From Dyella sp. EPa41 (GTDB taxonomy: Bacteria > Pseudomonadota > Gammaproteobacteria > Xanthomonadales > Rhodanobacteraceae), in the NCBI RefSeq assembly GCF_016586165.1, contig NZ_BCPR01000043.1:1-37894 (forward strand): a DNA stretch of 37,894 nt, given 5' to 3'. Positions 22,114-29,125 of the stretch are shown in pieces (positions within the stretch are counted from its first letter, which is position 1; every line of letters begins with the position of its first letter). A program made the position numbers and the translations under genes. A model generated the notes under the pieces. It was not told the origin of the DNA. It did no database searches and saw only the letters and a list, made by a program, of their open reading frames with translations.

Positions 22114-22277
22114 TTCGTGCAGGAGCCAAACGGCTCGAGCTGTCGATGAGGCCTCAAAGCTGTCGTACAAATTGTCGTACACATATCGTTAGCTGTACGA
22201 CATTTCAAATGGCTTCAGAACGCCATTTGACAGGGGAATCTGGGCGAAGTGTCATGCATTCCTTTATGTTCCACTAT
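21858..22277 (+). repeat. 17-bp direct repeat pair CCTTTATGTTCCACTAT flanking the hairpin array
   Basis: The same 17 bases occur at 21858-21874 and 22261-22277, in the same orientation, on either side of the tandem hairpins and iteron-like sites. They could be binding sites or the scar of an insertion or duplication of the region between them. Confidence 0.6.
22161..22230 (+). repeat. Iteron-like TGTCGTACA repeats and adjacent stem-loop (possible origin or operator)
   Basis: TGTCGTACA occurs at 22161-22169 and 22173-22181, 12 bp apart, with an inverted copy TGTACGACA at 22194-22202. Immediately after, TCAAATGGC-TTCAGAAC-GCCATTTGA (22205-22230) forms a perfect 9-bp stem. The group lies 130 bases past the 3' end of the initiator-like gene. 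Repeated sites next to an initiator gene suggest a replication origin or control region; this is an inference. Confidence 0.5.
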
Positions 22278-22358
22278 GCGAGTGCTGGGTGCCGCCAGCC
22301 TCCCCGAACGCCCTCCCACATGCGGTAAGTCCCACTCGGTCATCTCGTTGCTCAGTCC

Positions 22359-23204
22359 CTAGTCCGCCGTGATACCGGGGGCAGAGATGTGAAGTAGGGC
22401 GGCGGTCTTCTTCAGGAGCTCCCGGGTCTGCTCGGTTGGCGCCCTTTGCTCACCGCGCTTGTGTTGGTCATTCCGCTTTGCAGCCTCCCTCTCTGCGGCA
22501 GCTGCCCGGTCTCTGGCCACGCGAACTGCAAGGCGTGGAACAAATTCGCCAGCCCGGGCCTTCCTAGCGATGCCGTTGGCGTATTCGATCGGGGATCCCG
22601 CAATTCGACCGGGAATGGCCATCGCTCCAGCCAGCTCATCCACAACCGCCTGAGCGTCGCGGGGATGCAGGTCATGGACCACACTCCAGACTGCATCGCG
22701 CTCGTCATTTGTCAGCGACCGGGGATAAGCGATCTCCACGTCCAAATTGCTTGCATCCGTACTACTAGTAGTCCTTTGAGAAGTTCTTTCTGTATTGGTA
22801 TTTCTTAGGCTCGGAGTCTCCGGTTCCGGCTCAACCGTGCGGGGTTCGGCCGTAAACGGGTTTTCCGTTGACGGTGGAAAGTCCGAGCTACCGGCCCTGC
22901 TGCAGGCGCTGTCATCAATGGTCCATACGGTGGTCCCATACCTTCCTTCACACCCTCTGGACTGCTCGATGGTCACATAGCCTGCACGCTGCAGCTCATG
23001 GATGGCGGACATCGTGGAGTCACGGCCGTCGAGCTTCTGCTTGGATAGCCTAGATATGTGCAGCTTGTAGGTCTCCGAGAGGGACAGGAGGTAGACAAGC
23101 AAACCTGTTGCCTTCCAGCTCAGACGGGAATCTCGGATAAGGTCGTTGTCTAGTGTGGTGAAGTGGCGCTTGTGGCGCCGTCGCAGAACGACGATGTCAC
23201 TCAT
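22359..23204 (-). CDS. Winged-helix replication-initiator-like protein of an integrated element
   Basis: The 281-aa protein has an N-terminal wHTH of the HTH_36 type: HFTTLDNDLIRDSRLSWKATGLLVYLLSL, then ISRLSKQKLDGRDSTMSAIHELQRAGYVTIEQ and a wing ending TTVWTID (about residue 95). A Ser/Thr/Pro-rich linker follows, and then a helical domain (LTNDERDAVWSVVHDLHP to ARDRAAAAEREAAKR). Proteins of this shape are found in phage, plasmid and island replication modules. It is the second gene of a minus-strand pair, five bases after the small HTH gene. Iteron-like repeats lie beyond its stop. The replication role is inferred; a purely regulatory role is possible. Confidence 0.6.
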   Translation of the reverse strand: MSDIVVLRRRHKRHFTTLDNDLIRDSRLSWKATGLLVYLLSLSETYKLHISRLSKQKLDGRDSTMSAIHELQRAGYVTIEQSRGCEGRYGTTVWTIDDSACSRAGSSDFPPSTENPFTAEPRTVEPEPETPSLRNTNTERTSQRTTSSTDASNLDVEIAYPRSLTNDERDAVWSVVHDLHPRDAQAVVDELAGAMAIPGRIAGSPIEYANGIARKARAGEFVPRLAVRVARDRAAAAEREAAKRNDQHKRGEQRAPTEQTRELLKKTAALLHISAPGITAD

Positions 23205-23209
23205 GGCAC

Positions 23210-23461
23210 TTATCCAGTGAGCCGCTCAGCGCCGTGACCTTGCTCGTCAAACCGCTCGCTGAGAAGGCGGGCCACATCGATTGTCCTAAACAGGACCCTC
23301 CGCCCATAGCGAACACGCGCGAGACGCAGCCTTCGGGAAAACTCTGAGGCCCTGCCAAGGGACACTCTCAGCCCAGCTTCGCTTCGACAGAGTACCTTCG
23401 CCACCGCTGCAAGTGTCATGCATGGGCCGTGGATACTGATAAGTAGCTCTTCGGTTGTCAT
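23210..23461 (-). CDS. Small HTH protein, excisionase/AlpA-like
   Basis: The 83-aa product (MTTEELLISIHGPCMTLAAV onward) has a short helix-turn-helix (LAAVAKVLCRSEAGLRVSLGRAS), then basic residues and GRRVLFRTIDVARLLSERF, which resembles the wing and C-terminal helix of MerR-like excisionases and AlpA regulators. A TTG nine bases upstream is a possible alternative start. It precedes the initiator-like gene by five bases in the same direction, an arrangement often seen in integrative elements. It may direct excision or repress the pair; neither can be shown from sequence. Confidence 0.6.
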   Translation of the reverse strand: MTTEELLISIHGPCMTLAAVAKVLCRSEAGLRVSLGRASEFSRRLRLARVRYGRRVLFRTIDVARLLSERFDEQGHGAERLTG

Positions 23462-23487
23462 TGCTATCAATCCATGTGGAGGAGTGA

Positions 23488-23517
23488 TTGCAGGCTACGG
23501 ATAAGAACGCCTAGGAT
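23488..23517 (+). promoter_or_regulatory. Possible promoter of the 425-aa gene
   Basis: TTGCAG (23488-23493) and TAGGAT (23512-23517) are 18 bases apart and face the plus-strand gene at 23580. The stretch also serves as the divergent control region with the small HTH gene. Confidence 0.35.
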
Positions 23518-23579
23518 AGGACCATTTTCGGAACAAAGAAGTTGACACTCGGATGATCACGCGTGCGGAGAAGTTCGAC

Positions 23580-24857
23580 ATGGATGTCCGACTGCTCCGG
23601 CCCTTCAAGGGATGTGATCCCGAACTCGCACTCGCCGTCAAAGGCTTCCGCGCGTCGCTCACGCCTTCCCACAGCCTGACCTCGAGGCGATATTCAATCC
23701 GCGGTCTCTTTCGACGTCATCTCGATGAACCATTCGGGCGCATCCTGAAATTGATCAGTAGTTGGCCCGACCTGCGGAGACTCCTGCCAGACCTTTTTTC
23801 AGACGTACTGGTGGAAGGCACAATCAATCATCCTTGGATCCCACTCGGCAAAAGGCCGGTGAAGTCGTTTATTGCCACGGACTTGTCGGAACTTGGGTCT
23901 CCAGTCCGCCCGGTGGGCGTGCTTCCCGACGGAAGATCTGTGTTGAAGGAAGCAACCCGGCCCAACTGGATTGCGGAAGTCGACTGGCGCATCGCGCGGC
24001 TGGCCGTCTGGAATGAGAATGTCCGACAAGTCATCCGAGGCATCGACAAAAAGACACGAGCAGGCGAAGTCACGAACAGCGTCTCCAGGCGCATTGTGGG
24101 TTCGCTGGATACGATGCGAAGCATCCTGGATTTCGTGCGCCGCCGGCGGCCTCTACGAGGGCTCGACATTGACTTCGGCGCGGTGGCTGACGAAAAGCAG
24201 CGAAGACCATCAGAGGCCTTCTGCGAGCTTTGCTGGAGAGTGTCTGCCCGGACAAAAGCACTGAAGGAACTGGGCTGGCCATGGCCCGTGCCAGCCCGCG
24301 TTGCCCGGATCAGTGATCGCTTCTGCGCCGAACACAACCCAAGTGATCCGGGATCTCGATACCGCGCGGATCTTTATTACAAGAAAGCATTCCAGAGAGA
24401 GCTCGCTTCAATGACGAGCATGGTCGAGTCGGAACTCTGGTTGCGATTTCCCGCTCCCCGCGGCGCGGATGAGCAGGAGACGCGGAAGACAGCCTACGAC
24501 ACAGTGCACTCTGGGCTCGTACGTATCCGATCCACGAAGTCTCAACACAGTTCACTGAAAGAGCGGATCTTCGCCCTGTGGAAGAAGGGGCTGTCGCAAG
24601 CAGTCATCGCCAGGGAACTTGGAGTCAGTCGGCAAGCAGTATCGAAGGCGCTGAAAAGCCTTCGCCTTGTCGTAGAAGCAAGGGGCCGCGAAACGCATGT
24701 CAGCCCAACAACTGGCGAACCGTGGGTCAAAGACACCACATTGGAGTTGATCTTTTCCCTTCACCGAAAAGGAAAAGGTGTCGCCGAAATTGCGGGCGAG
24801 GTAGGACATCTGAAGCACACGGTGCGCACCTCGCTGAAGCGACGTGGTGGCGCCTAG
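23580..24857 (+). CDS. Unrecognised 425-aa island protein with Cys/His cluster and two C-terminal HTH motifs
   Basis: I do not recognise this gene. The start MDVRLLRPFKG at 23580 has a GGAGAAG site; an ATG 27 bases upstream lacks one. The first half is basic with no clear domain. Around residues 215-255 the residues CELCWR and later FCAEHNPSDPGSRY form a CxxC...CxxH pattern, suggesting a structural zinc knuckle. The end holds LKERIFALWKKGLSQAVIARELGVSRQAVSKALKSL, a resolvase-type HTH, and a second repeat-like unit, LELIFSLHRKGKGVAEIAGEVGHLKHTVRTSL. It is probably a DNA-binding protein for element maintenance or transcription. It stands alone, divergent from the initiator pair. Confidence 0.75.
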   Translation: MDVRLLRPFKGCDPELALAVKGFRASLTPSHSLTSRRYSIRGLFRRHLDEPFGRILKLISSWPDLRRLLPDLFSDVLVEGTINHPWIPLGKRPVKSFIATDLSELGSPVRPVGVLPDGRSVLKEATRPNWIAEVDWRIARLAVWNENVRQVIRGIDKKTRAGEVTNSVSRRIVGSLDTMRSILDFVRRRRPLRGLDIDFGAVADEKQRRPSEAFCELCWRVSARTKALKELGWPWPVPARVARISDRFCAEHNPSDPGSRYRADLYYKKAFQRELASMTSMVESELWLRFPAPRGADEQETRKTAYDTVHSGLVRIRSTKSQHSSLKERIFALWKKGLSQAVIARELGVSRQAVSKALKSLRLVVEARGRETHVSPTTGEPWVKDTTLELIFSLHRKGKGVAEIAGEVGHLKHTVRTSLKRRGGA

Positions 24858-24875
24858 TGCAGACACTGTTGGAGC

Positions 24876-24904
24876 TGATCACTTGAACTGATCACAGGTG
24901 ATCA
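24876..24904 (+). promoter_or_regulatory. TGATCAC repeats with a perfect 16-bp palindrome
   Basis: TGATCACAGGTGATCA (24889-24904) is a perfect palindrome, preceded by another TGATCAC at 24876-24882. It lies just past the stop of the 425-aa gene. It has no T-run, so an operator-like role is more likely than termination. The function is unknown. Confidence 0.45.
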
Positions 24905-24964
24905 ACTCGGAGACACCTAGATCGTAGCGAGCCATCGACCGGATCTGGCCGCAAACGGCAACTC

Positions 24965-25413
24965 AAGCGGTTGCTTCAACCATGCGTAGTAACCGCTGCG
25001 CTTGACCTTGAGCACACGACACATCGTGACGACGCGAAACCGCTGGCTATGGGCCTGCATGAAGGCGTACTTCGCCCTTACTCCTTGGCAAAGTACGCGG
25101 CGGCCATTTTTAAAATGTCGCGCTCCTCTTCGGCGCGACGCAGCTCGGCGCGAAGTCGAGCGTTCTCCTGCACCAGATCAACGTCCTTCTGGGCCTTGCG
25201 CGCATCGCGGCTGACGCCGCGCTCACGAAGCCATGCATAAAGGCTGTGAACGGACACACCCAGCCGCTCGGACACTTCGGCCACGGGATACCCACGCTCG
25301 CTGACTTGCTTGACCGCCTCGGCCTTGAACTCGTCGGTGAAACGCTTGCTGGTCATAGATCCTCCGATCCTCAATAGACACTATCAGGTGTCTACGGAAT
25401 CGGGGGTGTACCA
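24965..25413 (-). mobile_element. IS3-family insertion sequence remnant, right part deleted
   Basis: The element keeps its upstream end (TGGTACACCCCCGATTCCG on the minus strand, ending at 25413), orfA and the first residues of orfB, YAFMQAHSQRFRVVTMCRVL then KRSGYYAWLKQPL, after which IS sequence stops near 24965. The DDE catalytic part and the other terminal repeat are lost, so it cannot move. A small stem-loop, CAGAGATC-GGC-GATCTCTG (25434-25452), lies just outside the surviving end. Confidence 0.85.
25078..25356 (-). CDS. IS3-family transposase OrfA
   Basis: The 92-aa protein MTSKRFTDEFKAEAVKQVSE..., with GYPVAEVSERLGVSVHSLYAWL as HTH and a C-terminal leucine-zipper-like LVQENARLRAELRRAEEERDIL plus AAAYFAKE, is a complete IS3 OrfA. 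It would normally join OrfB by -1 frameshifting near its end, but OrfB is truncated here. It is probably only a relic. If still expressed, it could bind related IS ends. Confidence 0.9.
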   Translation of the reverse strand: MTSKRFTDEFKAEAVKQVSERGYPVAEVSERLGVSVHSLYAWLRERGVSRDARKAQKDVDLVQENARLRAELRRAEEERDILKMAAAYFAKE

Positions 25414-25649
25414 GTAGCCGGGTAGCACTCAAGCAGAGATCGGCGATCTCTGGCAGACGAAGGCAACTCCAACCCCGAGCCCCGCTCCTGCCAAGCAGAC
25501 CGAAGCCCTTCCCTGTCTCGTTACATGGGACTAACAGCGGCACGCGCAAAGTGATCTCAGGGAGCGTGGAATCATCCTCCTTGCTGCCCCAATCACCATC
25601 TAGCAGACACCTCTCGAACCATCTCTGCCTTAACAGCAGGAGCAGAACC

Positions 25650-25871
25650 ATGTCTAAGTCACGCCAAGATTTACGCGGCTTGCTAAGCCGGGTGGATGTA
25701 ACGGTATCTGTGTTGCGTACTAAATACCCCAAGGACAAGGAGTTTTTTGAATCTACCGACGGGGTCTTTTCTGATGTCCTGGCGCAATCCAGTCGTGAGG
25801 ACGAGGATTGGGTGCGGGGGATGATCGATTGGATCTGCACTCGTCACCGCATGCCCTATCCGGCAGCCTAG
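25650..25871 (+). CDS. Small acidic protein, family C member 1
   Basis: This 73-aa protein starts behind a good AGGAG site (25638-25642). It belongs to a two-member family with the convergent gene at 25966-26265: both read R(Q/R)DL, then about 20 residues later (Y/F)P, and exactly 27 residues after that Pro a DW (EDEDWVRGMIDW here, DDHDWITCQINA there). Phe and Asp lie between at matching places. It is predicted all helical, with no signal or membrane segment. I know of no function. Its placement suggests it is one of the cargo genes of the island's small-protein cluster. Confidence 0.6.
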   Translation: MSKSRQDLRGLLSRVDVTVSVLRTKYPKDKEFFESTDGVFSDVLAQSSREDEDWVRGMIDWICTRHRMPYPAA

Positions 25872-25965
25872 TCATCCTCTTGTGGCCGAACACAAGGAAG
25901 CCTTGAGCGCCCAGCGAAGGCTCGCGGGGCTTGTGCCCGCACCAGATGGATATTCATCCGAGCCG

Positions 25966-26265
25966 TTAGCGGACGAGTATTCCGCGAGCTTCCAACATGG
26001 CGTTGATCTGGCAGGTGATCCAGTCGTGGTCGTCAGGCCCGGCAGCATCGAAAATCAAGTCAGCCAGCCCGGCGAAGGCCGACAAGAGGTCCGCTGGATC
26101 GGGAAACTCTTGTAGCAGGCGAGGCAACTGCACCATGAGTCGATTGAGCTGGACCTGTTCAAGGTCGCGGCGGTGGAGCTTCGACGTGGGCTCGTCGCCG
26201 GCGACAGGGTGGAGCGTCGCGGGTAGAACCAAATGACCGACCAAATGAATATCGTTCGACGTCAT
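25966..26265 (-). CDS. Small protein, family C member 2
   Basis: The 99-aa frame runs convergent to its paralogue at 25650. The conserved part is HRRDLEQVQLNRL, QEFPDPADLLSAFAGLADLI and DDHDWITCQINAMLEARGI. The distance from Pro to Trp is identical to that in family C member 1. The start is uncertain: the ATG at 26265 has no strong ribosome site, and the first 25 residues have no counterpart in the paralogue. It is followed upstream in the same direction by family B member 1, 28 bases away, so the two are likely co-transcribed. The function is unknown. Confidence 0.55.
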   Translation of the reverse strand: MTSNDIHLVGHLVLPATLHPVAGDEPTSKLHRRDLEQVQLNRLMVQLPRLLQEFPDPADLLSAFAGLADLIFDAAGPDDHDWITCQINAMLEARGILVR

Positions 26266-26293
26266 GTGACGGGTACCATGTTGCCATCGTCAG

Positions 26294-26551
26294 CTAGGAA
26301 TGCGGTGCGATGAATCGCCTATCGTGACCACCGAGAACAGCAGTCACCATAAGGCGCCCCCTTCGCGTGATGTCCACGTTGTAAAGCATCCGGCCGGTAA
26401 CCGCGGCACCGTCCAGCGCTCCAACGGCCTCAATCAGGTTATCAGCCATAAGGCGGTCGGCACTGGCCAGCGGCATGCTCAGTAGCTCACCGTAGCTGAG
26501 CGAGAACAGGTAGTTGACGTCGTCCTGCTGCAACCCGGCACCGATAGGCAT
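26294..26551 (-). CDS. Small wHTH-like protein, family B member 1
   Basis: This 85-aa protein has a GGAGGAC ribosome site. It aligns without gaps over its full length to the 85-aa product at 29126-29383, with 53 identical residues by hand count. The shared core is QDD(V/I)NYLFSLSY, ELL.MP.ASADRLMA, V.LDGA and ITRRGR.MV. The helix-helix-strand order with a basic turn looks like a winged helix, but this is only a shape argument. The two copies lie in opposite orientation as the outer pair of an inverted duplication. The function is unknown. Confidence 0.75.
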   Translation of the reverse strand: MPIGAGLQQDDVNYLFSLSYGELLSMPLASADRLMADNLIEAVGALDGAAVTGRMLYNVDITRRGRLMVTAVLGGHDRRFIAPHS

Positions 26552-26887
26552 TACGTCCTCCAGAATCTCCGAGCGGATTTACCCTACGCCAACCAGAGGA
26601 ACGGGACCGTTAAGGTCTTGAGATCCGAAGCGCGCGTCGCCATGCGCGATAGCCAATGTGGCTCGCCCGACGCCGTGAACACGCCAGAAGACGATGGCAC
26701 CAATGCTCGCGGGTACCGATATCCGCGTTGGGTCTAAGGCACATCCAAGTGACAGAGACAAACAGACCGGAACGGAACAGCCCCGGCCTTGAGCTTCTTC
26801 TCAACGCAACGCGCACGCAGCCAATGGCGAAACGAGTCGCGCCGCTCGGTGGTCCATAACCGCATAGAATTGGACCCACCACCAGAG
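26552..26887. other. No convincing gene
   Basis: A minus-strand frame of 60 codons (26579-26761) and a longer overlapping one have no usual start, no ribosome site and no recognisable motif. The stretch could be untranslated leader of the family B gene or decayed sequence. Confidence 0.4.
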
Positions 26888-27049
26888 TCAATCTCGTTGA
26901 CCGACGGTCTGCGTCGATGCATTCACTGCGTATTGAAGCGTCTTTTGAACCGCTTCCTCCTGCACACCATCAGCATCGATTCTGAGCAACTCTTCATCCA
27001 GAGCAAGCAACTCGTCAACAAGCTGCGATCTTGTCATGGCCATATGCAT
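26888..27049 (-). CDS. Small helical protein, third frame of a coupled mini-operon
   Basis: The 53-aa frame MHMAMTRSQLVDELLALDEE... to TQTVGQRD starts inside the stop of the preceding frame (TAATG at 27047-27051), a classic coupling signal. The residues are acidic and helical, with heptad-like leucines (LVDELLALDEELLRID). I do not recognise it. The precise stop-start joints with the two frames upstream argue that it is translated, but its length makes this uncertain. Confidence 0.45.
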   Translation of the reverse strand: MHMAMTRSQLVDELLALDEELLRIDADGVQEEAVQKTLQYAVNASTQTVGQRD

Positions 27050-27225
27050 TACCGCCGCCCGATTTCCGTGAGCGCGTAAATAAACTTGCGCCATAAGCTG
27101 GTTGCCCGTGGCGATCGCTCCTGATGCATGAGGTGTAGCTCTTCAATGGAGGGCGCATGCTGATACTCGCCCCTGCGGAACGGACGGAAGAAGTATCTCA
27201 ACCTTTCGGCAGCACCCTTGATCAT
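27049..27225 (-). CDS. Small basic protein, second frame of a coupled mini-operon
   Basis: The 58-aa frame MIKGAAERLRYFFRPFRRGE... to FIYALTEIGRR starts by an ATGA overlap with the truncated fasciclin frame, and its stop overlaps the next start. It has basic amphipathic ends and no signal peptide. I know of no family. It could be a genuine gene joined to a fasciclin-like first gene in the ancestor, or a frame kept by chance after deletion of the fasciclin body. Confidence 0.45.
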   Translation of the reverse strand: MIKGAAERLRYFFRPFRRGEYQHAPSIEELHLMHQERSPRATSLWRKFIYALTEIGRR

Positions 27226-27308
27226 CGCCCGCCGCCTTGCCTGGCGGCCGCTGTGTCGACGAGCTTCTTGCTACCAGCGCTAGAGAGGCTGGCTTCGTTG
27301 TTGGACAT
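27222..27308 (-). pseudogene. Beheaded second fasciclin copy (first 24 codons only)
   Basis: The 28-residue frame MSNNEASLSSAGSKKLVDTA... aligns without gaps to the start of the fasciclin protein at 31769-32221; Lys14, Val17 and the Thr-Ala-Ala-Ala at 19-22 coincide. It then runs into unrelated GGGR and a stop. The DNA upstream also matches: a segment of about 127 bases recurs in front of both starts at nearly the same distance. It is therefore the promoter-leader and head of a second fasciclin gene whose body was deleted. Confidence 0.7.
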
Positions 27309-27363
27309 GATAATTCGATTTCACTATTAGGGGTCCGCGACAAGGATCCATAGCGGACAAAAT

Positions 27364-27490
27364 CCGCGACTCCAATGCAGATCGGAGAGGTACTCAGAGG
27401 GCGTCAGGAACAAGACCGCGTGACTGAGACGTCTGCCAGGGAGGAGACTTTCTATCCTAGCGTCCAAGCAGCATGCGCTTGTAGTTGTTA
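27364..27490 (-). repeat. Conserved leader repeat, copy 1 (before the truncated fasciclin)
   Basis: The 127 bases match 32271-32398 at about 80% by eye, with blocks such as GACTGAGACG, GGAGGAGACTT and GCAGCATGCGC. The match ends abruptly at TAACAAC (minus strand). The conserved distance to the start codon suggests promoter or 5' untranslated control sequence and not a random repeat. Confidence 0.75.
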
Positions 27491-27611
27491 CATGATGGTG
27501 ATCTGGCGCAGGCCACGGCTATGAAGGGATGGCAGCTGAAGATAAGCCAACACAAGCGACCGACTGCGGCATCGATGGCCAGCCATGAGGAATGTCCGCT
27601 CAGGCTTGCGA

Positions 27612-27930
27612 CTTCAGTCGGTCCTTGCAACACATTGTTGGAATCATTCGGCCGGTGTTTCGAAATTGAGCATCTCTGCCTTGGTCGCTCATTCAACTCC
27701 CGAGCCAGGGCATTGAGTTTAGCCCGTGAGGTCCGCGCCCTTGGGGAAGTACTGGCGAAGCAGGCCGTTGGTATTCTCGTTCGATCCCCACTGCCATGGA
27801 TTTTGCGGGTCGAAGAAGTAGACCTGGATACCGGTTGCCAGCGTGAAGCGCTGATGGTCCGCCATCTCCTTGCCGCGACCACAGGTCAGTGACTTGTACA
27901 GTTCACGAGGCATAGTGTGCTGCGTCGACC
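27612..27930 (-). pseudogene. IS30-family transposase remnant (C-terminal part)
   Basis: MPRELYKSLTCGRGKEMADHQRFT then FFDPQNPWQWGSNENTNGLLRQYFPKGADL is the C-terminal catalytic part of IS30 transposases, including the final Glu of the DDE triad (NENTNGLL). After ADL the frame shifts, continuing as LNALARELNERPRQ, and then again as LNFETPAE*FQQCVA with stops. The N-terminal two thirds and both terminal repeats are missing. It cannot be functional. Confidence 0.85.
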
Positions 27931-28088
27931 GACTGAAGTCGCACTCGAAGACAGACGTTGCTTGCCTTCCGAACGATCCTTTGCGCGATACCCATACTCA
28001 TGGCGCTACGGAGCGTCACATCATCATCAGACAACACTGGTAAGTCAGCGACAGAAAGAGCCGGGCGGCGACGGCGAGCGCATGGCGG

Positions 28089-28313
28089 CTACGCTCCAAA
28101 TGTGAGTAAGGGAGCAATGCGGCTTTGCACCAGGGCGTGGATGAAAGCGCTATCCAGGACTGCAATGTGCGAAGCCTGCAGTAGCTCACCACCCATTTCT
28201 CCTTGAAATTCACCGTCTCTCCAAAGCAGTGCGCGCCAGACTGCGTAATCTCGACGCGTCGTATAGGAGCCTTCGTAACTGTAGGGGCCAAACACGCCAC
28301 GTAGAATCGTCAT
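28089..28313 (-). CDS. Small protein, family A member 1
   Basis: The 74-aa frame starts at MTILRGVFGPYSYEGSY behind AGAGGA; an ATG 24 bases upstream is less likely. It matches the 73-aa products at 28791 and 33554 in its N-terminal two thirds: YEGxY, then VWxA, R(D/S)GxFxG and a Gly three to four residues on, with one single-residue gap. It is the most diverged member. It lies head to head with family A member 2. The short strands separated by Gly suggest a small beta-rich domain. The function is unknown. Confidence 0.6.
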   Translation of the reverse strand: MTILRGVFGPYSYEGSYTTRRDYAVWRALLWRDGEFQGEMGGELLQASHIAVLDSAFIHALVQSRIAPLLTFGA

Positions 28314-28790
28314 TTGGATCCTCTCCACAAACCGCAACGGGCGATATCTCTTCCAGCAATGGGCGCTCTGTCGGAGTCATCCCAGACTAGCCGCCCCAAG
28401 ATCCTCCGCTGCGGCGAATGGCAAGTCCATACGCCATCAAGTCGATCTTTTTGGCCTAGCTTCATGCTTGCCTACGGATTCTAATGATTGCTGATTGCTA
28501 CCCCGCACTCGTACAGACAACTGGCGCCACGGCGGTGGCTAAGAACTGACCGCATTTTGGACTCGCCCCTTTGCCAGGCGTCCCGACGTCCCCTCAGCTC
28601 TGGCGTCCGTGCCGACTGCACACGTATGCCCGTTGGCGTGCTTGCGGCACACGGACATGTCAGGTTTTACCGACGCCGGTTCGACGGCTGTGTATGTTTG
28701 GAACCGCACAGATGGATAGTCGTCCAGAAGACAGCATGGCATTTGGTGCGAATTGGGTGCGAATTGGGGTATGCCATGTCTGATGAGGCC
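28314..28790. other. Divergent intergenic region between family A members 1 and 2
   Basis: About 480 bases without a supported gene. A plus-strand frame covers part of it but has no ribosome site and low coding character. The region should hold both divergent promoters, and its midpoint is the axis of the B1-A1 / A2-B2 mirror arrangement. The heptamer-like GTGCGAATTGGG is repeated just before member 2 (about 28748-28770). Confidence 0.5.
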
Positions 28791-29012
28791 ATGTCTGAGC
28801 TTGCCGGTATCACGGGCAACGGTTTCGACTACACGGCGACGTACGCCACAGCTGCCCAGGACAGCGTGGTCTGGGCAGCCACTTATCGTCGGAAAGGCGA
28901 CTGTCATGGTGTACGCCATGGTCGGGTATTTCACGTTGCTGCACTGACGCAGCGGGGCCTTCAGACTGCCCTTATGGTGGACATCGAGCGATCCTTGGGA
29001 GACAAGCCCTGA
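28791..29012 (+). CDS. Small protein, family A member 2
   Basis: The 73-aa frame starts at MSELAGITGNGFDYTATY behind GATGAGG; this start is chosen because it aligns residue for residue with the 73-aa paralogue at 33554. Twenty-six of 73 residues are identical with no gap, among them GNGF.Y, Y, V.W.AT.RR.G...G.RHGR and DIE. A start 15 bases upstream is possible. It is the inner plus-strand member of the inverted duplication and is followed by family B member 2. The function is unknown. Confidence 0.7.
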   Translation: MSELAGITGNGFDYTATYATAAQDSVVWAATYRRKGDCHGVRHGRVFHVAALTQRGLQTALMVDIERSLGDKP

Positions 29013-29125
29013 GGTACTAGCCAAGGGAGGCGTCAGAGGTTTGGCCAATGGCTATGTTGCGTGCCGTACAGAAGTCGCACGAGTCTTCAATCAAGCTTGC
29101 TTTTAACGTGTTTGAGGTTTTGGCC

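Noticed and set aside
21682-22149. 155-codon open frame over the hairpin array
   Set aside because: Its second half only translates the repeat units (SAGLLRSPKISR-like), it has no ribosome site, and its start lies inside the VbhA-like gene. The repeat structure explains the open frame.
26579-26761. 60-codon minus-strand frame MSLSLGCALD
   Set aside because: The start codon is TTG without a ribosome site, and there is no paralogue or motif, unlike its neighbours.
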